Shown here: one piece after another, positions 35,522 to 43,173 of the stretch
How the letters are laid out: every line of letters begins with the position of its first letter
Position numbering within the stretch: the first letter of the stretch is position 1
NCBI RefSeq assembly: GCF_040676675.1
Contig: NZ_JBFAPK010000055.1
Span: forward strand, 1 to 47,762
Source: JBFAPK01 sp040676675
Lineage (GTDB): Bacteria > Actinomycetota > Actinomycetes > Mycobacteriales > Micromonosporaceae
Length of the DNA stretch: 47,762 nucleotides
Direction of reading: 5' to 3'
Notes under the pieces: model-generated
Told to the model about the DNA's origin: nothing
Seen by the model: the letters and a program-made list of their open reading frames with translations, nothing else
The model's database searches: none
Made by a program: the position numbers and the translations under genes

Positions 35522-36259
35522 ATGACAACAGCCCACCGCCGGGTACGCCAGCGACTCAGCCGCGCCCTGGAGGTGCAGGAGTCGGTGAAGAGCCTGATCC
35601 TCGACCGCGGCCTCGCGGCCGGCGACCCGCTGCCGACCGAGTCGGAGCTGATGACGGAGCTGGGAATCAGCCGCAACTCGGTCCGGGAGGCGCTGAAGGC
35701 GTTGCAGGCGGTCGGGATCGTGGACATCCGCCACGGTTTCGGGATGTTCGTCGGGCGGATGTCCTTCACGGGCCTCGTCGACGAGCTGGCCTTCCACAGC
35801 CGGATCACCCTCGCCGACCGGCCCAACCACCTCGGGCACCTGATGGAGGTGCGGGAGATCCTGGAGTCCGGGCTGGTGCAGCGCCTCATCGACCGGCACC
35901 ACGAGGCCGACCTGGCGCAGGCCGCCGAGGTGATGGCCCGGATGGAGGCCGAGGCGGAGGTCGGCATCGTCTCGCCGGAGACCGACCGGCTCTTCCACGA
36001 CGTGCTCTACCGCCCGCTGGACAACCCGCTGGTCGGCCAGCTGCTCGGCGCGTTCTGGGAGGTCTACCACCAGCTCCGCGACGAGCTGGGCGAGCCGGCC
36101 GAGCCGCCGGCCGACGTGGCCCGGCGACACCGGGACATCTACACCGCCGTCACCGAGGGGGACCGGGCCGCGGCCACCGCCGCGATGCATGCCCACTTCG
36201 CCGGCGTACGCGCGCGGCTGGCCCGCCTGACCAGCGGTACCGATGCGGCAGCCGGGTGA
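35522..36259 (+). CDS. FadR-type GntR transcriptional regulator of the sialic-acid locus
   Basis: This 245-residue protein has an N-terminal GntR winged helix (GDPLPTESELMTELGISRNS, about residues 37-56, with VREALKALQAVGIVDIRHGFG after it) and a C-terminal all-helical FCD ligand domain (about 85-235) with metal-binding Asp/His positions of the type ExRxxLE and HRDI. FCD regulators sense small acids and usually repress. The gene is divergent from the binding-protein gene. NanR proteins of sialate operons belong to the same FCD subfamily, which fits the context. The ATG follows GAGGGA. Confidence 0.9.
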   Translation: MTTAHRRVRQRLSRALEVQESVKSLILDRGLAAGDPLPTESELMTELGISRNSVREALKALQAVGIVDIRHGFGMFVGRMSFTGLVDELAFHSRITLADRPNHLGHLMEVREILESGLVQRLIDRHHEADLAQAAEVMARMEAEAEVGIVSPETDRLFHDVLYRPLDNPLVGQLLGAFWEVYHQLRDELGEPAEPPADVARRHRDIYTAVTEGDRAAATAAMHAHFAGVRARLARLTSGTDAAAG

Positions 36260-36271
36260 GAGACGCCCCCG

Positions 36272-36326
36272 TTTGCCGCCCCTCCCCCGGCGTACCGCCG
36301 CCGGTCCCGTTAACAGTCGTTTGCCA
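36272..36326 (+). promoter_or_regulatory. Pair of EspR-like binding motifs
   Basis: TTTGCCG (36272-36278) and TTTGCCA (36320-36326) both fit the TTTGC(T/C)(G/A) consensus published for the mycobacterial nucleoid protein EspR, and they lie 48 bp apart upstream of an EspR-like gene. The link is inferred from the protein similarity. Confidence 0.5.
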
Positions 36327-36378
36327 TCCCGCCGGTGGAGCTAACGCCAGTTGATCAGTCCGACATGCGATCCTAGAC

Positions 36379-36399
36379 TGACGCAACGCGCTCGCGTCA
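36379..36399 (+). promoter_or_regulatory. Inverted repeat before the EspR-like gene
   Basis: TGACGC and GCGTCA are separated by nine bases. The AT-rich stretch that follows (about 36404-36435, with TTGACT at 36411) probably contains the promoter, but a -10 element at normal spacing was not clear. Confidence 0.4.
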
Positions 36400-36464
36400 A
36401 CCGAAGTTAATTGACTTTCCGGTTTTCGCTAAAGCTGGCTGTCGGAGAGCAGACGGAGGTGGGC

Positions 36465-36920
36465 ATGACCGGCGACGGTCCCGGGGGGTCCACGTTGGCG
36501 GACAAGCTCAACCTGCTGTTCCAGACCGTGCACCCGGCGGAGCGGGAGCCGTACACCAACCGTGAGGTCTCCGACGCGATCCGCGACCAGGGGCGCTCGA
36601 TCTCGGACGTCTACATCTGGCAACTGCGCACCGGACGGCGGACCAACCCCACGAAGGAGCACCTGGAGGCGCTCGCCGACTTCTTCGACGTCGACCCGGC
36701 GTACTTCTTCGACCGCCGGCGGGCCGAGGAGATCGAGCGGGACCTGCTGGCCCTGCACGCCATGCGCAACCTCAAGGTGCGGGCGGTGGCGACCCGGCTC
36801 AGCACCCTCCCGGAGGAGCAGCTGGACGCGGTCGGAGAGATCCTCGACCGGGTGGTACGGGCGTTGCAGATCCAACGCGGTGAGACCGGCGGCGAGCCGG
36901 GCGGACGTACGCAGTGGTGA
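36465..36920 (+). CDS. EspR-like XRE helix-turn-helix DNA-binding protein
   Basis: This 151-residue protein starts at the ATG at 36465, five bases after GGAGG. Residues about 10-75 are an XRE-type HTH (YTNREVSDAIRDQGRSISDVY, then IWQLRTGRRTNPTKEHLEALADFF). Residues about 76-135 form a helical C-terminal domain with the pattern LLALHAMRNLKVRAVATRLSTLP. The order and several stretches (QLRTGRRTNP, AYFFD, MRN) parallel EspR of Mycobacterium tuberculosis, a dimeric nucleoid-associated regulator that bridges distant sites. Two EspR-like motifs lie upstream. It opens a four-gene cassette with a protease, a membrane protein and an oxygenase. Its targets are unknown. Confidence 0.85.
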   Translation: MTGDGPGGSTLADKLNLLFQTVHPAEREPYTNREVSDAIRDQGRSISDVYIWQLRTGRRTNPTKEHLEALADFFDVDPAYFFDRRRAEEIERDLLALHAMRNLKVRAVATRLSTLPEEQLDAVGEILDRVVRALQIQRGETGGEPGGRTQW

Positions 36921-36967
36921 TCGTCGCGGAGTGGCGGCGGGCGGACCCAACGCGGGAGAGCGATGAG

Positions 36968-37510
36968 ATGAACCCCTCCGAGCTGCGCCAGGCGTGCCTG
37001 GAGCGCCTGGACGAGCTGCGCGCGCGGGGGTGTGCGGTGCCTCAGCCGTTCGACGCGGCCCTGCTCTGCCAGCGGGTCGGCGACGCGCTGCGCCAACCGA
37101 TCAACCTGGTGGCCGTACCGATGCCGACCGGCGCGCCGTTCGGGCTCACCTTCTTCACCGACGCCGGGCACATCATCGCGTACGAGGAGCGCACCAGCCG
37201 GGTGCACCAGGACCACATCATCGCCCACGAGCTGGGACACGTCCTGCTCGACCACCGCTCGTTCGCCATCGACGACGACGCGGCCAGCCAGCTGCTCCTG
37301 CCGAGCCTGCGCCCCACCCTCGTGCACCGGGTGCTCGGCCGCACGGGCGCGTACAGCCGCCGTGAGGAGCAGGAGGCGGAGATGATGGCGACCGTGCTGC
37401 TGGAGGAGGCGAGCCGCCCGGCCCCGGCCGCCCCCGCCGCCGACCTCTCCCCCACCGACGCGGCGCTCTACGCTCGGCTGCGACAGGGGTTGGAACATCC
37501 GCATCCCTGA
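36968..37510 (+). CDS. ImmA/IrrE-type zinc metalloprotease
   Basis: This 180-residue protein starts at ATG 36968 after a GGGAG element; an upstream GTG overlapping the previous stop has no ribosome-binding site. The zinc motif HELGH is at residues 87-91, and a later EEQEAEMMA stretch supplies the usual Glu ligand region. ImmA/IrrE proteases commonly cleave a partner XRE repressor encoded next door to induce genes, so cleavage of the EspR-like protein is a direct hypothesis. The C-terminus has a short Pro/Ala-rich stretch followed by a DAALYARLRQGLE helix. It has no signal peptide. Confidence 0.88.
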   Translation: MNPSELRQACLERLDELRARGCAVPQPFDAALLCQRVGDALRQPINLVAVPMPTGAPFGLTFFTDAGHIIAYEERTSRVHQDHIIAHELGHVLLDHRSFAIDDDAASQLLLPSLRPTLVHRVLGRTGAYSRREEQEAEMMATVLLEEASRPAPAAPAADLSPTDAALYARLRQGLEHPHP

Positions 37511-37559
37511 CGGGAGCGCCGGGCCGCGGTCGAGGTGAGCCGCCACGGGAGGGAGCGCC

Positions 37560-38798
37560 ATGGAGACGGCGCTGTACGCGTTCTGTGCCGCCGCCGGCTG
37601 GGTCGCCTGCGGTTACAAGCTGCGCGACCTGCGGCGCGACCGGGGCAACCGGGTGCTGCGGGCGCTGGTCTACTCCTTCGGCTGGTTCGCCTTCGGGGTC
37701 ACCTTCGCCGTACCGGCGGTCGGCGCCGGGGTGGACGACCTCACCGGCCTGCCGAACCTCGGCAAGGTGCTGGCGCACGCCGGGGTGATGGGGATCGCGG
37801 CGCAGGCCGAGGTGCTGCTCTTCTTCCTCGCGCTGGCGCCGGACCAGGCCGCACCCCGGGCGCGCCGGCGGGTCCTCGCCGCCTCGGTCGGGTTCGGCGT
37901 GCTGGTGGCGCTCTGGCTGAGCACCCTGCCGCTCGACCCGCCGGTCCGGCTCACCGTGGAGTACGCCCGGCACCCCGCGGTCGCCGCGTACCTCATCGTC
38001 TACTTGCTGATCTTCATCGGCTACACCGCCGACGTGGCCCGGCTCTGCTGGCGCTTCGCACGGGTCAGCCCCCGCCCGTGGCTGCGCCGCGGGCTGCGGG
38101 TCACCGCGCTCGGGGCCACCTTCGCGCTCTGCTACTGCGCCAGCAAGGCCGGCTACCTCGTGGCGTACCGGTTCGGTCACGCCCCGGGCGGCGAGGCACG
38201 GGTCGCCGCGGTGCTGGTCACCGTCGCCTCGCTGCTGATGATCGTGGGGTTGACGCTGCCGACCTGGGGGCCGGCGCTGGAGACCACGCTGACCTGGGTC
38301 GAGCGGCAGCGCGCCTGGTACCGGCTGCGACCGCTGTGGCGCGACGTCACGGCGGCCCAGCCGCACCTGGTCCTGGACGAGCAGGCGCACCGCCCGACCG
38401 TGGCGCTGCGGGACGTCGACTACGCGCTGCACCGGCGGATCACCGAGATCCGCGACGGCCGGCTGGCGCTGCGCCCGTACATCGACCGGCGGGTGAGCGC
38501 GGCGGCGACCGAGCTGGCCGCCGCCGGCGTACCGGACGGGCCGGCCCGCGCCGCCGTGGTCGAGGCCGCGATGCTCGCCGCCGGGATCCGGGGCGCCCGC
38601 GCCGGTACGACCGCCGAGGAGCCGGACTACCGCAACCCGTACGATCCGGACGGCGGTTACCGGGGCGAGATCGCGTGGCTGACCCGAGTGGCGACGGCCT
38701 ACCGGCGGTCCCCGCTGGTGGTGCGCGCCCTCGACCGGGCCCGTGCCGGCGGACCGCCGCCGAACGAGCCCGCCGTCGAGACCGGAGGTCGGCAGTGA
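37560..38798 (+). CDS. MAB_1171c-type multi-pass membrane protein
   Basis: This 412-residue protein has about seven membrane segments in residues 1-235 and a cytoplasmic C-terminal region (about 245-412). The hinge WYRLRPLWRDVTAAQPHLVL and the later HRRITEIRDGRLALRPY are hallmarks of the MAB_1171c/DUF6545 family, called a putative transporter without experimental proof. The topology could equally suit a membrane sensor whose helical tail relays a signal. The ATG has GGGAGGG at good spacing. Its stop overlaps the GTG of the next gene, so it is translationally coupled to the oxygenase. Confidence 0.82.
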   Translation: METALYAFCAAAGWVACGYKLRDLRRDRGNRVLRALVYSFGWFAFGVTFAVPAVGAGVDDLTGLPNLGKVLAHAGVMGIAAQAEVLLFFLALAPDQAAPRARRRVLAASVGFGVLVALWLSTLPLDPPVRLTVEYARHPAVAAYLIVYLLIFIGYTADVARLCWRFARVSPRPWLRRGLRVTALGATFALCYCASKAGYLVAYRFGHAPGGEARVAAVLVTVASLLMIVGLTLPTWGPALETTLTWVERQRAWYRLRPLWRDVTAAQPHLVLDEQAHRPTVALRDVDYALHRRITEIRDGRLALRPYIDRRVSAAATELAAAGVPDGPARAAVVEAAMLAAGIRGARAGTTAEEPDYRNPYDPDGGYRGEIAWLTRVATAYRRSPLVVRALDRARAGGPPPNEPAVETGGRQ

Positions 38799-39709
38799 GC
38801 CCAGGTGGTCGCAGGCAGGAGACGAGCGCGCGGTACGCGAACCTGCGCCGGATCCGCTCCCTCGACCCGGAGCGGGACTACCTGGAGATCTACCAGATCA
38901 TGCTGCGCCAGGAGTTCCCGTGGGACGCCAGGCTCGGCCTGAACCTGGCCTTCAACCGCGCCTTCTCGATCCCCGCCGTGGCCGCGCTGCTGGTCTCGAC
39001 CGGCGAGCTGACCGGGCGCACCCGCAAGCGCATCGACGACACCGGCCTGCTGATGTACGAGATGGTGCTCAACGGCTTCGAGCACCCGCGCGGCCGCGCG
39101 GCGGTACGGCGGGTGAACCAGCTGCATCGGCCGTACGACATCCCCAACGACGAGTACCTCTACATCCTCGCCGCGCTGGTGGTCGTACCGCTCCGCTGGC
39201 TGGACCGGTACGCCTGGCGCCGCCCGAGCGAGCACGAGCGGCGCGCGGTCTGCCGCTACTACCGCGAACTGGGCGCCCGGATGGGTATCAGGGAGATTCC
39301 CGACTCCTATCCGGCCTTCGAGGCGTGGTTCGACGCATACGACGACGCACACCTGCGGTACAGCGACGAGGCGGCCGCGATCGAGCGGGGCAGCCGCTCG
39401 CTGATGCTCGGGCGCATCCCCCGCCCCCTCGCCCCGCTCGGTAACGCCCTGGTCAGCGCGATGTACGACGAGCGGCTGCGCCGCGCCACCGGGGTGGCCC
39501 GGCCACCGGCGGCGGTCCGCGCCGGGCTGCACCTGGGCCTGCGGGCCCGCGCCCTGCTGCTGCGCCGGTTCGGTCGGCCCCGCGCGGTGCCGCTCTTCGC
39601 CGACGGGGTCAGGACGCGGACCTACCCGGACGGTTACCACATCTCGCGGCTCGGCCCGGACGGGAACCCGTCCCCGACGGCGCCGGCGGAGGCCGACTCC
39701 CCGGCCTGA
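38795..39709 (+). CDS. MpaB-type (DUF2236) oxygenase-family protein
   Basis: This 304-residue protein starts with GTG at 38795, overlapping the previous stop (GTGA) with GGAGG upstream. It matches the MpaB/latex-clearing (Lcp) superfamily of haem-type oxygenases in its pattern: LDPERDYLEIYQIMLRQEFPWD, HRPYDIPNDEYLYILAAL and YRELGARMGI. Characterised relatives split isoprenoid chains or hydroxylate lipids, so an isoprenoid or lipid substrate is possible here, but the activity is unknown. His residues suited for haem lie in the NGFEHPRG and LHRPYD stretches. It ends the EspR-ImmA-MAB_1171c cassette. Confidence 0.83.
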   Translation: MSPGGRRQETSARYANLRRIRSLDPERDYLEIYQIMLRQEFPWDARLGLNLAFNRAFSIPAVAALLVSTGELTGRTRKRIDDTGLLMYEMVLNGFEHPRGRAAVRRVNQLHRPYDIPNDEYLYILAALVVVPLRWLDRYAWRRPSEHERRAVCRYYRELGARMGIREIPDSYPAFEAWFDAYDDAHLRYSDEAAAIERGSRSLMLGRIPRPLAPLGNALVSAMYDERLRRATGVARPPAAVRAGLHLGLRARALLLRRFGRPRAVPLFADGVRTRTYPDGYHISRLGPDGNPSPTAPAEADSPA

Positions 39710-39903
39710 CCGGGCCGGGTCCTGCCGATCGTCGCCGGCCTGCCCCGTCGTCGACGGGACGCGGCTTGGGCATTGATGTCGGTCGGCGGACCAGCACGAA
39801 AATATTTGCCCTCATCACTTCAAATTGCCGCAGCTTTCTGCCAGCCTGGCCTCACCCCGCGCTCGACCCCTCGCGCGCACCACCCCCGTGCCAGGAGGCC
39901 CTC

Positions 39904-40692
39904 ATGTTGTTGCGCCGCCTCACCGTCCCCCTCGTGGCCGCCCTGGCGGCCGTGTTCCTGACCGCCGCCCCCGGTCACGCCGCCGCCGCCAGCTACACCG
40001 CGCTCGGCGACTCGTACTCCTCCGGTACCGGCACCCGCGAGTACGCGTACGACAGCAGCTCGTGCCAGCGCTCCAACTACGCCTATCCGGTGCTCGACGC
40101 GGCCCGGCTCGGCGCCACGCTCAGCTTCGCCGCCTGCTCCGGCGCCACCGTCTCGAACGTGCTGAGCGGCCAGCTCGGCAGCCTGAACGCCAACACCACC
40201 TACGTCACCGTCTCCGCCGGCGGCAACGACATCGGCTGGGCCTCGGTGATCACCCAGTGCGCCAAGCCCTGGCCGTACACCTGCTGGGCGGAGATCGACG
40301 CCGCCGAGAACAAGATCCGCAACACCCTGCCGGCCTCGCTGGACCAGCTCTACGCCCGGATCCGCAGCCTCGCGCCGAACGCCAAGGTCGTCGTGGTCGG
40401 GTACCCGCGGCTCTTCAACGGCGAGGAATGCAACATCATCGCCCGCATCTCCCCCGGTGAGCAGGCGGAACTCAACGCCGCGGCCGACCTGCTCGCCACC
40501 ACCACCCAGGCGCGCGCCGCCGCGCACGGCTTCCGCTTCGTCGACGCCCGGGGACCGTTCACCGGGCACGCGGTCTGCGACGACGTCGAGTGGCTCAACG
40601 GCACGTCGAACCCGCTCAGCGAGTCGTACCACCCGAACCGGGCCGGTCACGTCGGCTACGCCAACCTGGTGGAGCCCGCGCTGCGGAGTTGA
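39904..40692 (+). CDS. Secreted SGNH-hydrolase lipase/esterase
   Basis: This 262-residue protein has a Sec signal peptide (about residues 1-28, ending GHAAA). Block I GDSYSSG holds the nucleophile S37, GGND is block III, and the Ser-x-x-His block V is SESYHPN with H243. Six Cys residues fit three disulphides, as in Streptomyces SGNH lipases. The ATG is preceded by AGGAGG; the frame upstream encodes no signal peptide. It is a stand-alone gene with a strong terminator. It likely hydrolyses fatty esters outside the cell. Confidence 0.93.
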   Translation: MLLRRLTVPLVAALAAVFLTAAPGHAAAASYTALGDSYSSGTGTREYAYDSSSCQRSNYAYPVLDAARLGATLSFAACSGATVSNVLSGQLGSLNANTTYVTVSAGGNDIGWASVITQCAKPWPYTCWAEIDAAENKIRNTLPASLDQLYARIRSLAPNAKVVVVGYPRLFNGEECNIIARISPGEQAELNAAADLLATTTQARAAAHGFRFVDARGPFTGHAVCDDVEWLNGTSNPLSESYHPNRAGHVGYANLVEPALRS

Positions 40693-40700
40693 TCGATGAA

Positions 40701-40730
40701 CGGCCCCGGCGGAGGTCTCCGCCGGGGCCG
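40701..40730 (+). terminator. Terminator hairpin of the lipase gene
   Basis: A 14-bp perfect inverted repeat (40701-40714 with 40717-40730) begins eight bases after the stop codon and is followed by an A/T-rich stretch. Confidence 0.8.
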
Positions 40731-40746
40731 GTACCAAAATGATCTT

Positions 40747-43053
40747 ATGACACGTAAGCCCCCGGTCGCGGATCCGCTCGACACACACCTGCGGGTCGAA
40801 CCGCCGACCGACCACGCCGCCGGCGTACCCGCGGTGCTCTCGTCGCTGCGCCACGGCGTGGACCAGATGGGGGTCAGGCGCACCGCGCTCACCCTGCTCC
40901 GCGTCAACCAGGCCAAGGGCTTCGACTGCCCGGGGTGCGCCTGGCCCGAGCCCGCGGCGCACCGGCACGTCGCGGAGTTCTGCGAGAACGGTGCCAAGGC
41001 GGTCGCCGAGGAGGCGACGGTGCGCCGGGTCACCCGCGAGTTCTTCGCCCGACACGCGGTCGACGACCTCGCCACCCGCAGCGACTACTGGCTCGGGCAG
41101 CAGGGCCGGCTCACCGAGCCGATGGTGAAGCGCCCCGGCCGCGACCACTACGAGCCGATCGGCTGGGAAGCCGCGTACGACCTGGTCGCCGGCGCGCTGA
41201 ACGGACTCGACTCGCCCGACGAGGCCGTCTTCTACACCTCCGGGCGGACCAGCAACGAGGCCGCCTTCGTCTACCAGCTCCTGGTCCGGGCGCTGGGCAC
41301 CAACAACCTGCCCGACTGCTCGAACATGTGCCACGAGTCCAGCGGCTCGGCCCTGCAGGAGACGATCGGGATCGGCAAGGGCAGCGTCTCCCTCGACGAC
41401 CTGCACGCCGCCGACCTGATCCTGGTGGTCGGCCAGAACCCCGGCACCAACCACCCCCGCATGCTCTCGGCGCTGGAGGAGGCCAAGCGGCACGGCGCCC
41501 GGATCGTCGCGGTGAACCCGCTGCCCGAGGCGGGGCTGATCCGGTTCAAGAACCCGCAGCGCGCCAGCGGCCTGCTCGGTCGGGGCACCACCCTGGCCGA
41601 CCTCTACTGCCAGATCCGCCTCGGCGGCGACCTGGCGTTCTTCCAGGCGCTCGGGCGGTTGCTGCTCGACGCCGAGGAGGCCGCCCCCGGTACGGTGCTC
41701 GACCACGACTTCATCGCCGCGCACTGCGCCGGCTTCGAGGAGTACGCCACGCACCTGGGCAAGCTGGACTGGGACGAGGTCACCGAGTCGACCGGACTGA
41801 GCCGGGAGCTGATCGAGCGGGTGCACGAGCTGGTGCTCGGCGCGAAGCGGATCGTGGTCTGCTGGGCGATGGGGCTGACGCAGCACCGCAACTCGGTACC
41901 GACGATCCGCGAGGTGGTGAACTTCCTGCTGCTGCGCGGCAACATCGGCCGCCCCGGCGCCGGCGTCTGCCCGGTGCGCGGGCACAGCAACGTGCAGGGC
42001 GACCGCACCATGGGCATCTTCGAGCGGCCCGCGCCCGCGTTCCTCGACGCGATCGAGCGCGAGTTCGGCTTCGCGCCGCCGCGCGCGCACGGCTACGACG
42101 TGGTCGAGTCGATCCGGGCCATGCGCGACGGGCGCGCCTCGGTCTTCTTCGCCGTCGGCGGCAACTTCGTCCGGGCCACCCCCGACTCGGCGGTCACCGA
42201 GGCGGCGCTGCGCCGGTGCGCGCTGACGGTACAGGTCTCCACCAAGCTGAACCGCTCGCACGCGGTGACCGGCGAGACCGCGCTGATCCTGCCGACGCTC
42301 GGCCGTACCGAGCGCGACGTGCGGGGCGGACGGGAACAGTTCGTCACGGTCGAGGACTCGATGAGCCGGGTGCACCCGTCCCGGGGACGGCTGGCGCCGG
42401 CGCACCCCGAACTCCGCTCCGAGGTCGAGATCCTCTGCGCCGTCGCCGAACGGCTGGCCGGCCCGGCCGCCGCCGCGGTCCCGTGGCGCGAGTTCGCCGG
42501 CGACTACGACCTGATCCGGGACCGGATCGCCCGGGTCGTGCCGGGCTTCGCGGACTTCAACGCCCGGATCCGGCGGGCCGACGGGTTCACGCTGCCACAC
42601 GGGCCGCGGGACAGCCGCACCTTCCCGACCGCGACCGGCCGGGCGAACTTCACCGAGAACCGGCTGGAGGTGCTGCGGGTACCGCCGGGCCGGCTGCTGC
42701 TGCAGACGGTGCGCTCGCACGACCAGTACAACACCACCGTGTACGGGCTGGACGACCGCTACCGGGGCGTCACCGGCGGCCGGCGGGTGCTCTTCGTGCA
42801 CCCCGACGACCTGGCCGAGCGCGGCCTGGCCGACGGCGAGCACGTCGACATCGTGAGCGAGTGGCCGACCGGCACCGGCGCCGTCGAGGAGCGGCGCGCG
42901 GAGCGGTTCCGGCTGGTCGCGTACCCGACCGCCCGGGGCTGCGTGGCGGCGTACTTCCCGGAGACCAACGTCCTGGTGCCGCTCGACTCGACCGCCGAGA
43001 TCAGCAACACCCCCACCTCGAAGTCCGTGGTGGTACGCCTCGAACGGGCGTAG
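40747..43053 (+). CDS. FdhF/YdeP-family molybdopterin oxidoreductase
   Basis: This 768-residue protein belongs to the formate-dehydrogenase-like bis-MGD family of YdeP type. A short Cys motif FDCPGCAWPEP (C61 and C64) stands where formate dehydrogenases bind a full 4Fe-4S cluster. The molybdopterin-binding parts include FYTSGRTSNEAA, NMCHESSG and the C-terminal domain with VRSHDQYNTTVYG. YdeP is linked to acid resistance in enterobacteria, but its reaction is unproven. The ATG has no ribosome-binding site and lies 16 bases past the lipase terminator, so leaderless translation is likely. It is cytoplasmic with no Tat signal. Confidence 0.92.
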   Translation: MTRKPPVADPLDTHLRVEPPTDHAAGVPAVLSSLRHGVDQMGVRRTALTLLRVNQAKGFDCPGCAWPEPAAHRHVAEFCENGAKAVAEEATVRRVTREFFARHAVDDLATRSDYWLGQQGRLTEPMVKRPGRDHYEPIGWEAAYDLVAGALNGLDSPDEAVFYTSGRTSNEAAFVYQLLVRALGTNNLPDCSNMCHESSGSALQETIGIGKGSVSLDDLHAADLILVVGQNPGTNHPRMLSALEEAKRHGARIVAVNPLPEAGLIRFKNPQRASGLLGRGTTLADLYCQIRLGGDLAFFQALGRLLLDAEEAAPGTVLDHDFIAAHCAGFEEYATHLGKLDWDEVTESTGLSRELIERVHELVLGAKRIVVCWAMGLTQHRNSVPTIREVVNFLLLRGNIGRPGAGVCPVRGHSNVQGDRTMGIFERPAPAFLDAIEREFGFAPPRAHGYDVVESIRAMRDGRASVFFAVGGNFVRATPDSAVTEAALRRCALTVQVSTKLNRSHAVTGETALILPTLGRTERDVRGGREQFVTVEDSMSRVHPSRGRLAPAHPELRSEVEILCAVAERLAGPAAAAVPWREFAGDYDLIRDRIARVVPGFADFNARIRRADGFTLPHGPRDSRTFPTATGRANFTENRLEVLRVPPGRLLLQTVRSHDQYNTTVYGLDDRYRGVTGGRRVLFVHPDDLAERGLADGEHVDIVSEWPTGTGAVEERRAERFRLVAYPTARGCVAAYFPETNVLVPLDSTAEISNTPTSKSVVVRLERA

Positions 43054-43060
43054 GTCGCCG

Positions 43061-43098
43061 CCCGGCCCGGCACGCCGGTCCCGCGGCCCCGGGCCGGG
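43061..43098. terminator. Terminator hairpin between convergent genes
   Basis: CCCGGCCCGG at 43061-43070 pairs with 43089-43098 across 18 bases. It lies just after the oxidoreductase stop; direct repeats of a GGTCACG(C/T)GGCCGGCGAC unit follow to about 43160. Confidence 0.5.
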
Positions 43099-43173
43099 AG
43101 TCGCTGGTCACGCGGCCGGCGACCGGGAGGCGCCGGTCACGTGGCCGGCGACCGGGCCGTCCCGGAACCGGGT

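Noticed and set aside
39820..42843. Minus-strand frame of about 1000 codons opposite the lipase and oxidoreductase genes
   Set aside because: Antisense shadow; both plus-strand genes show complete families with catalytic motifs.
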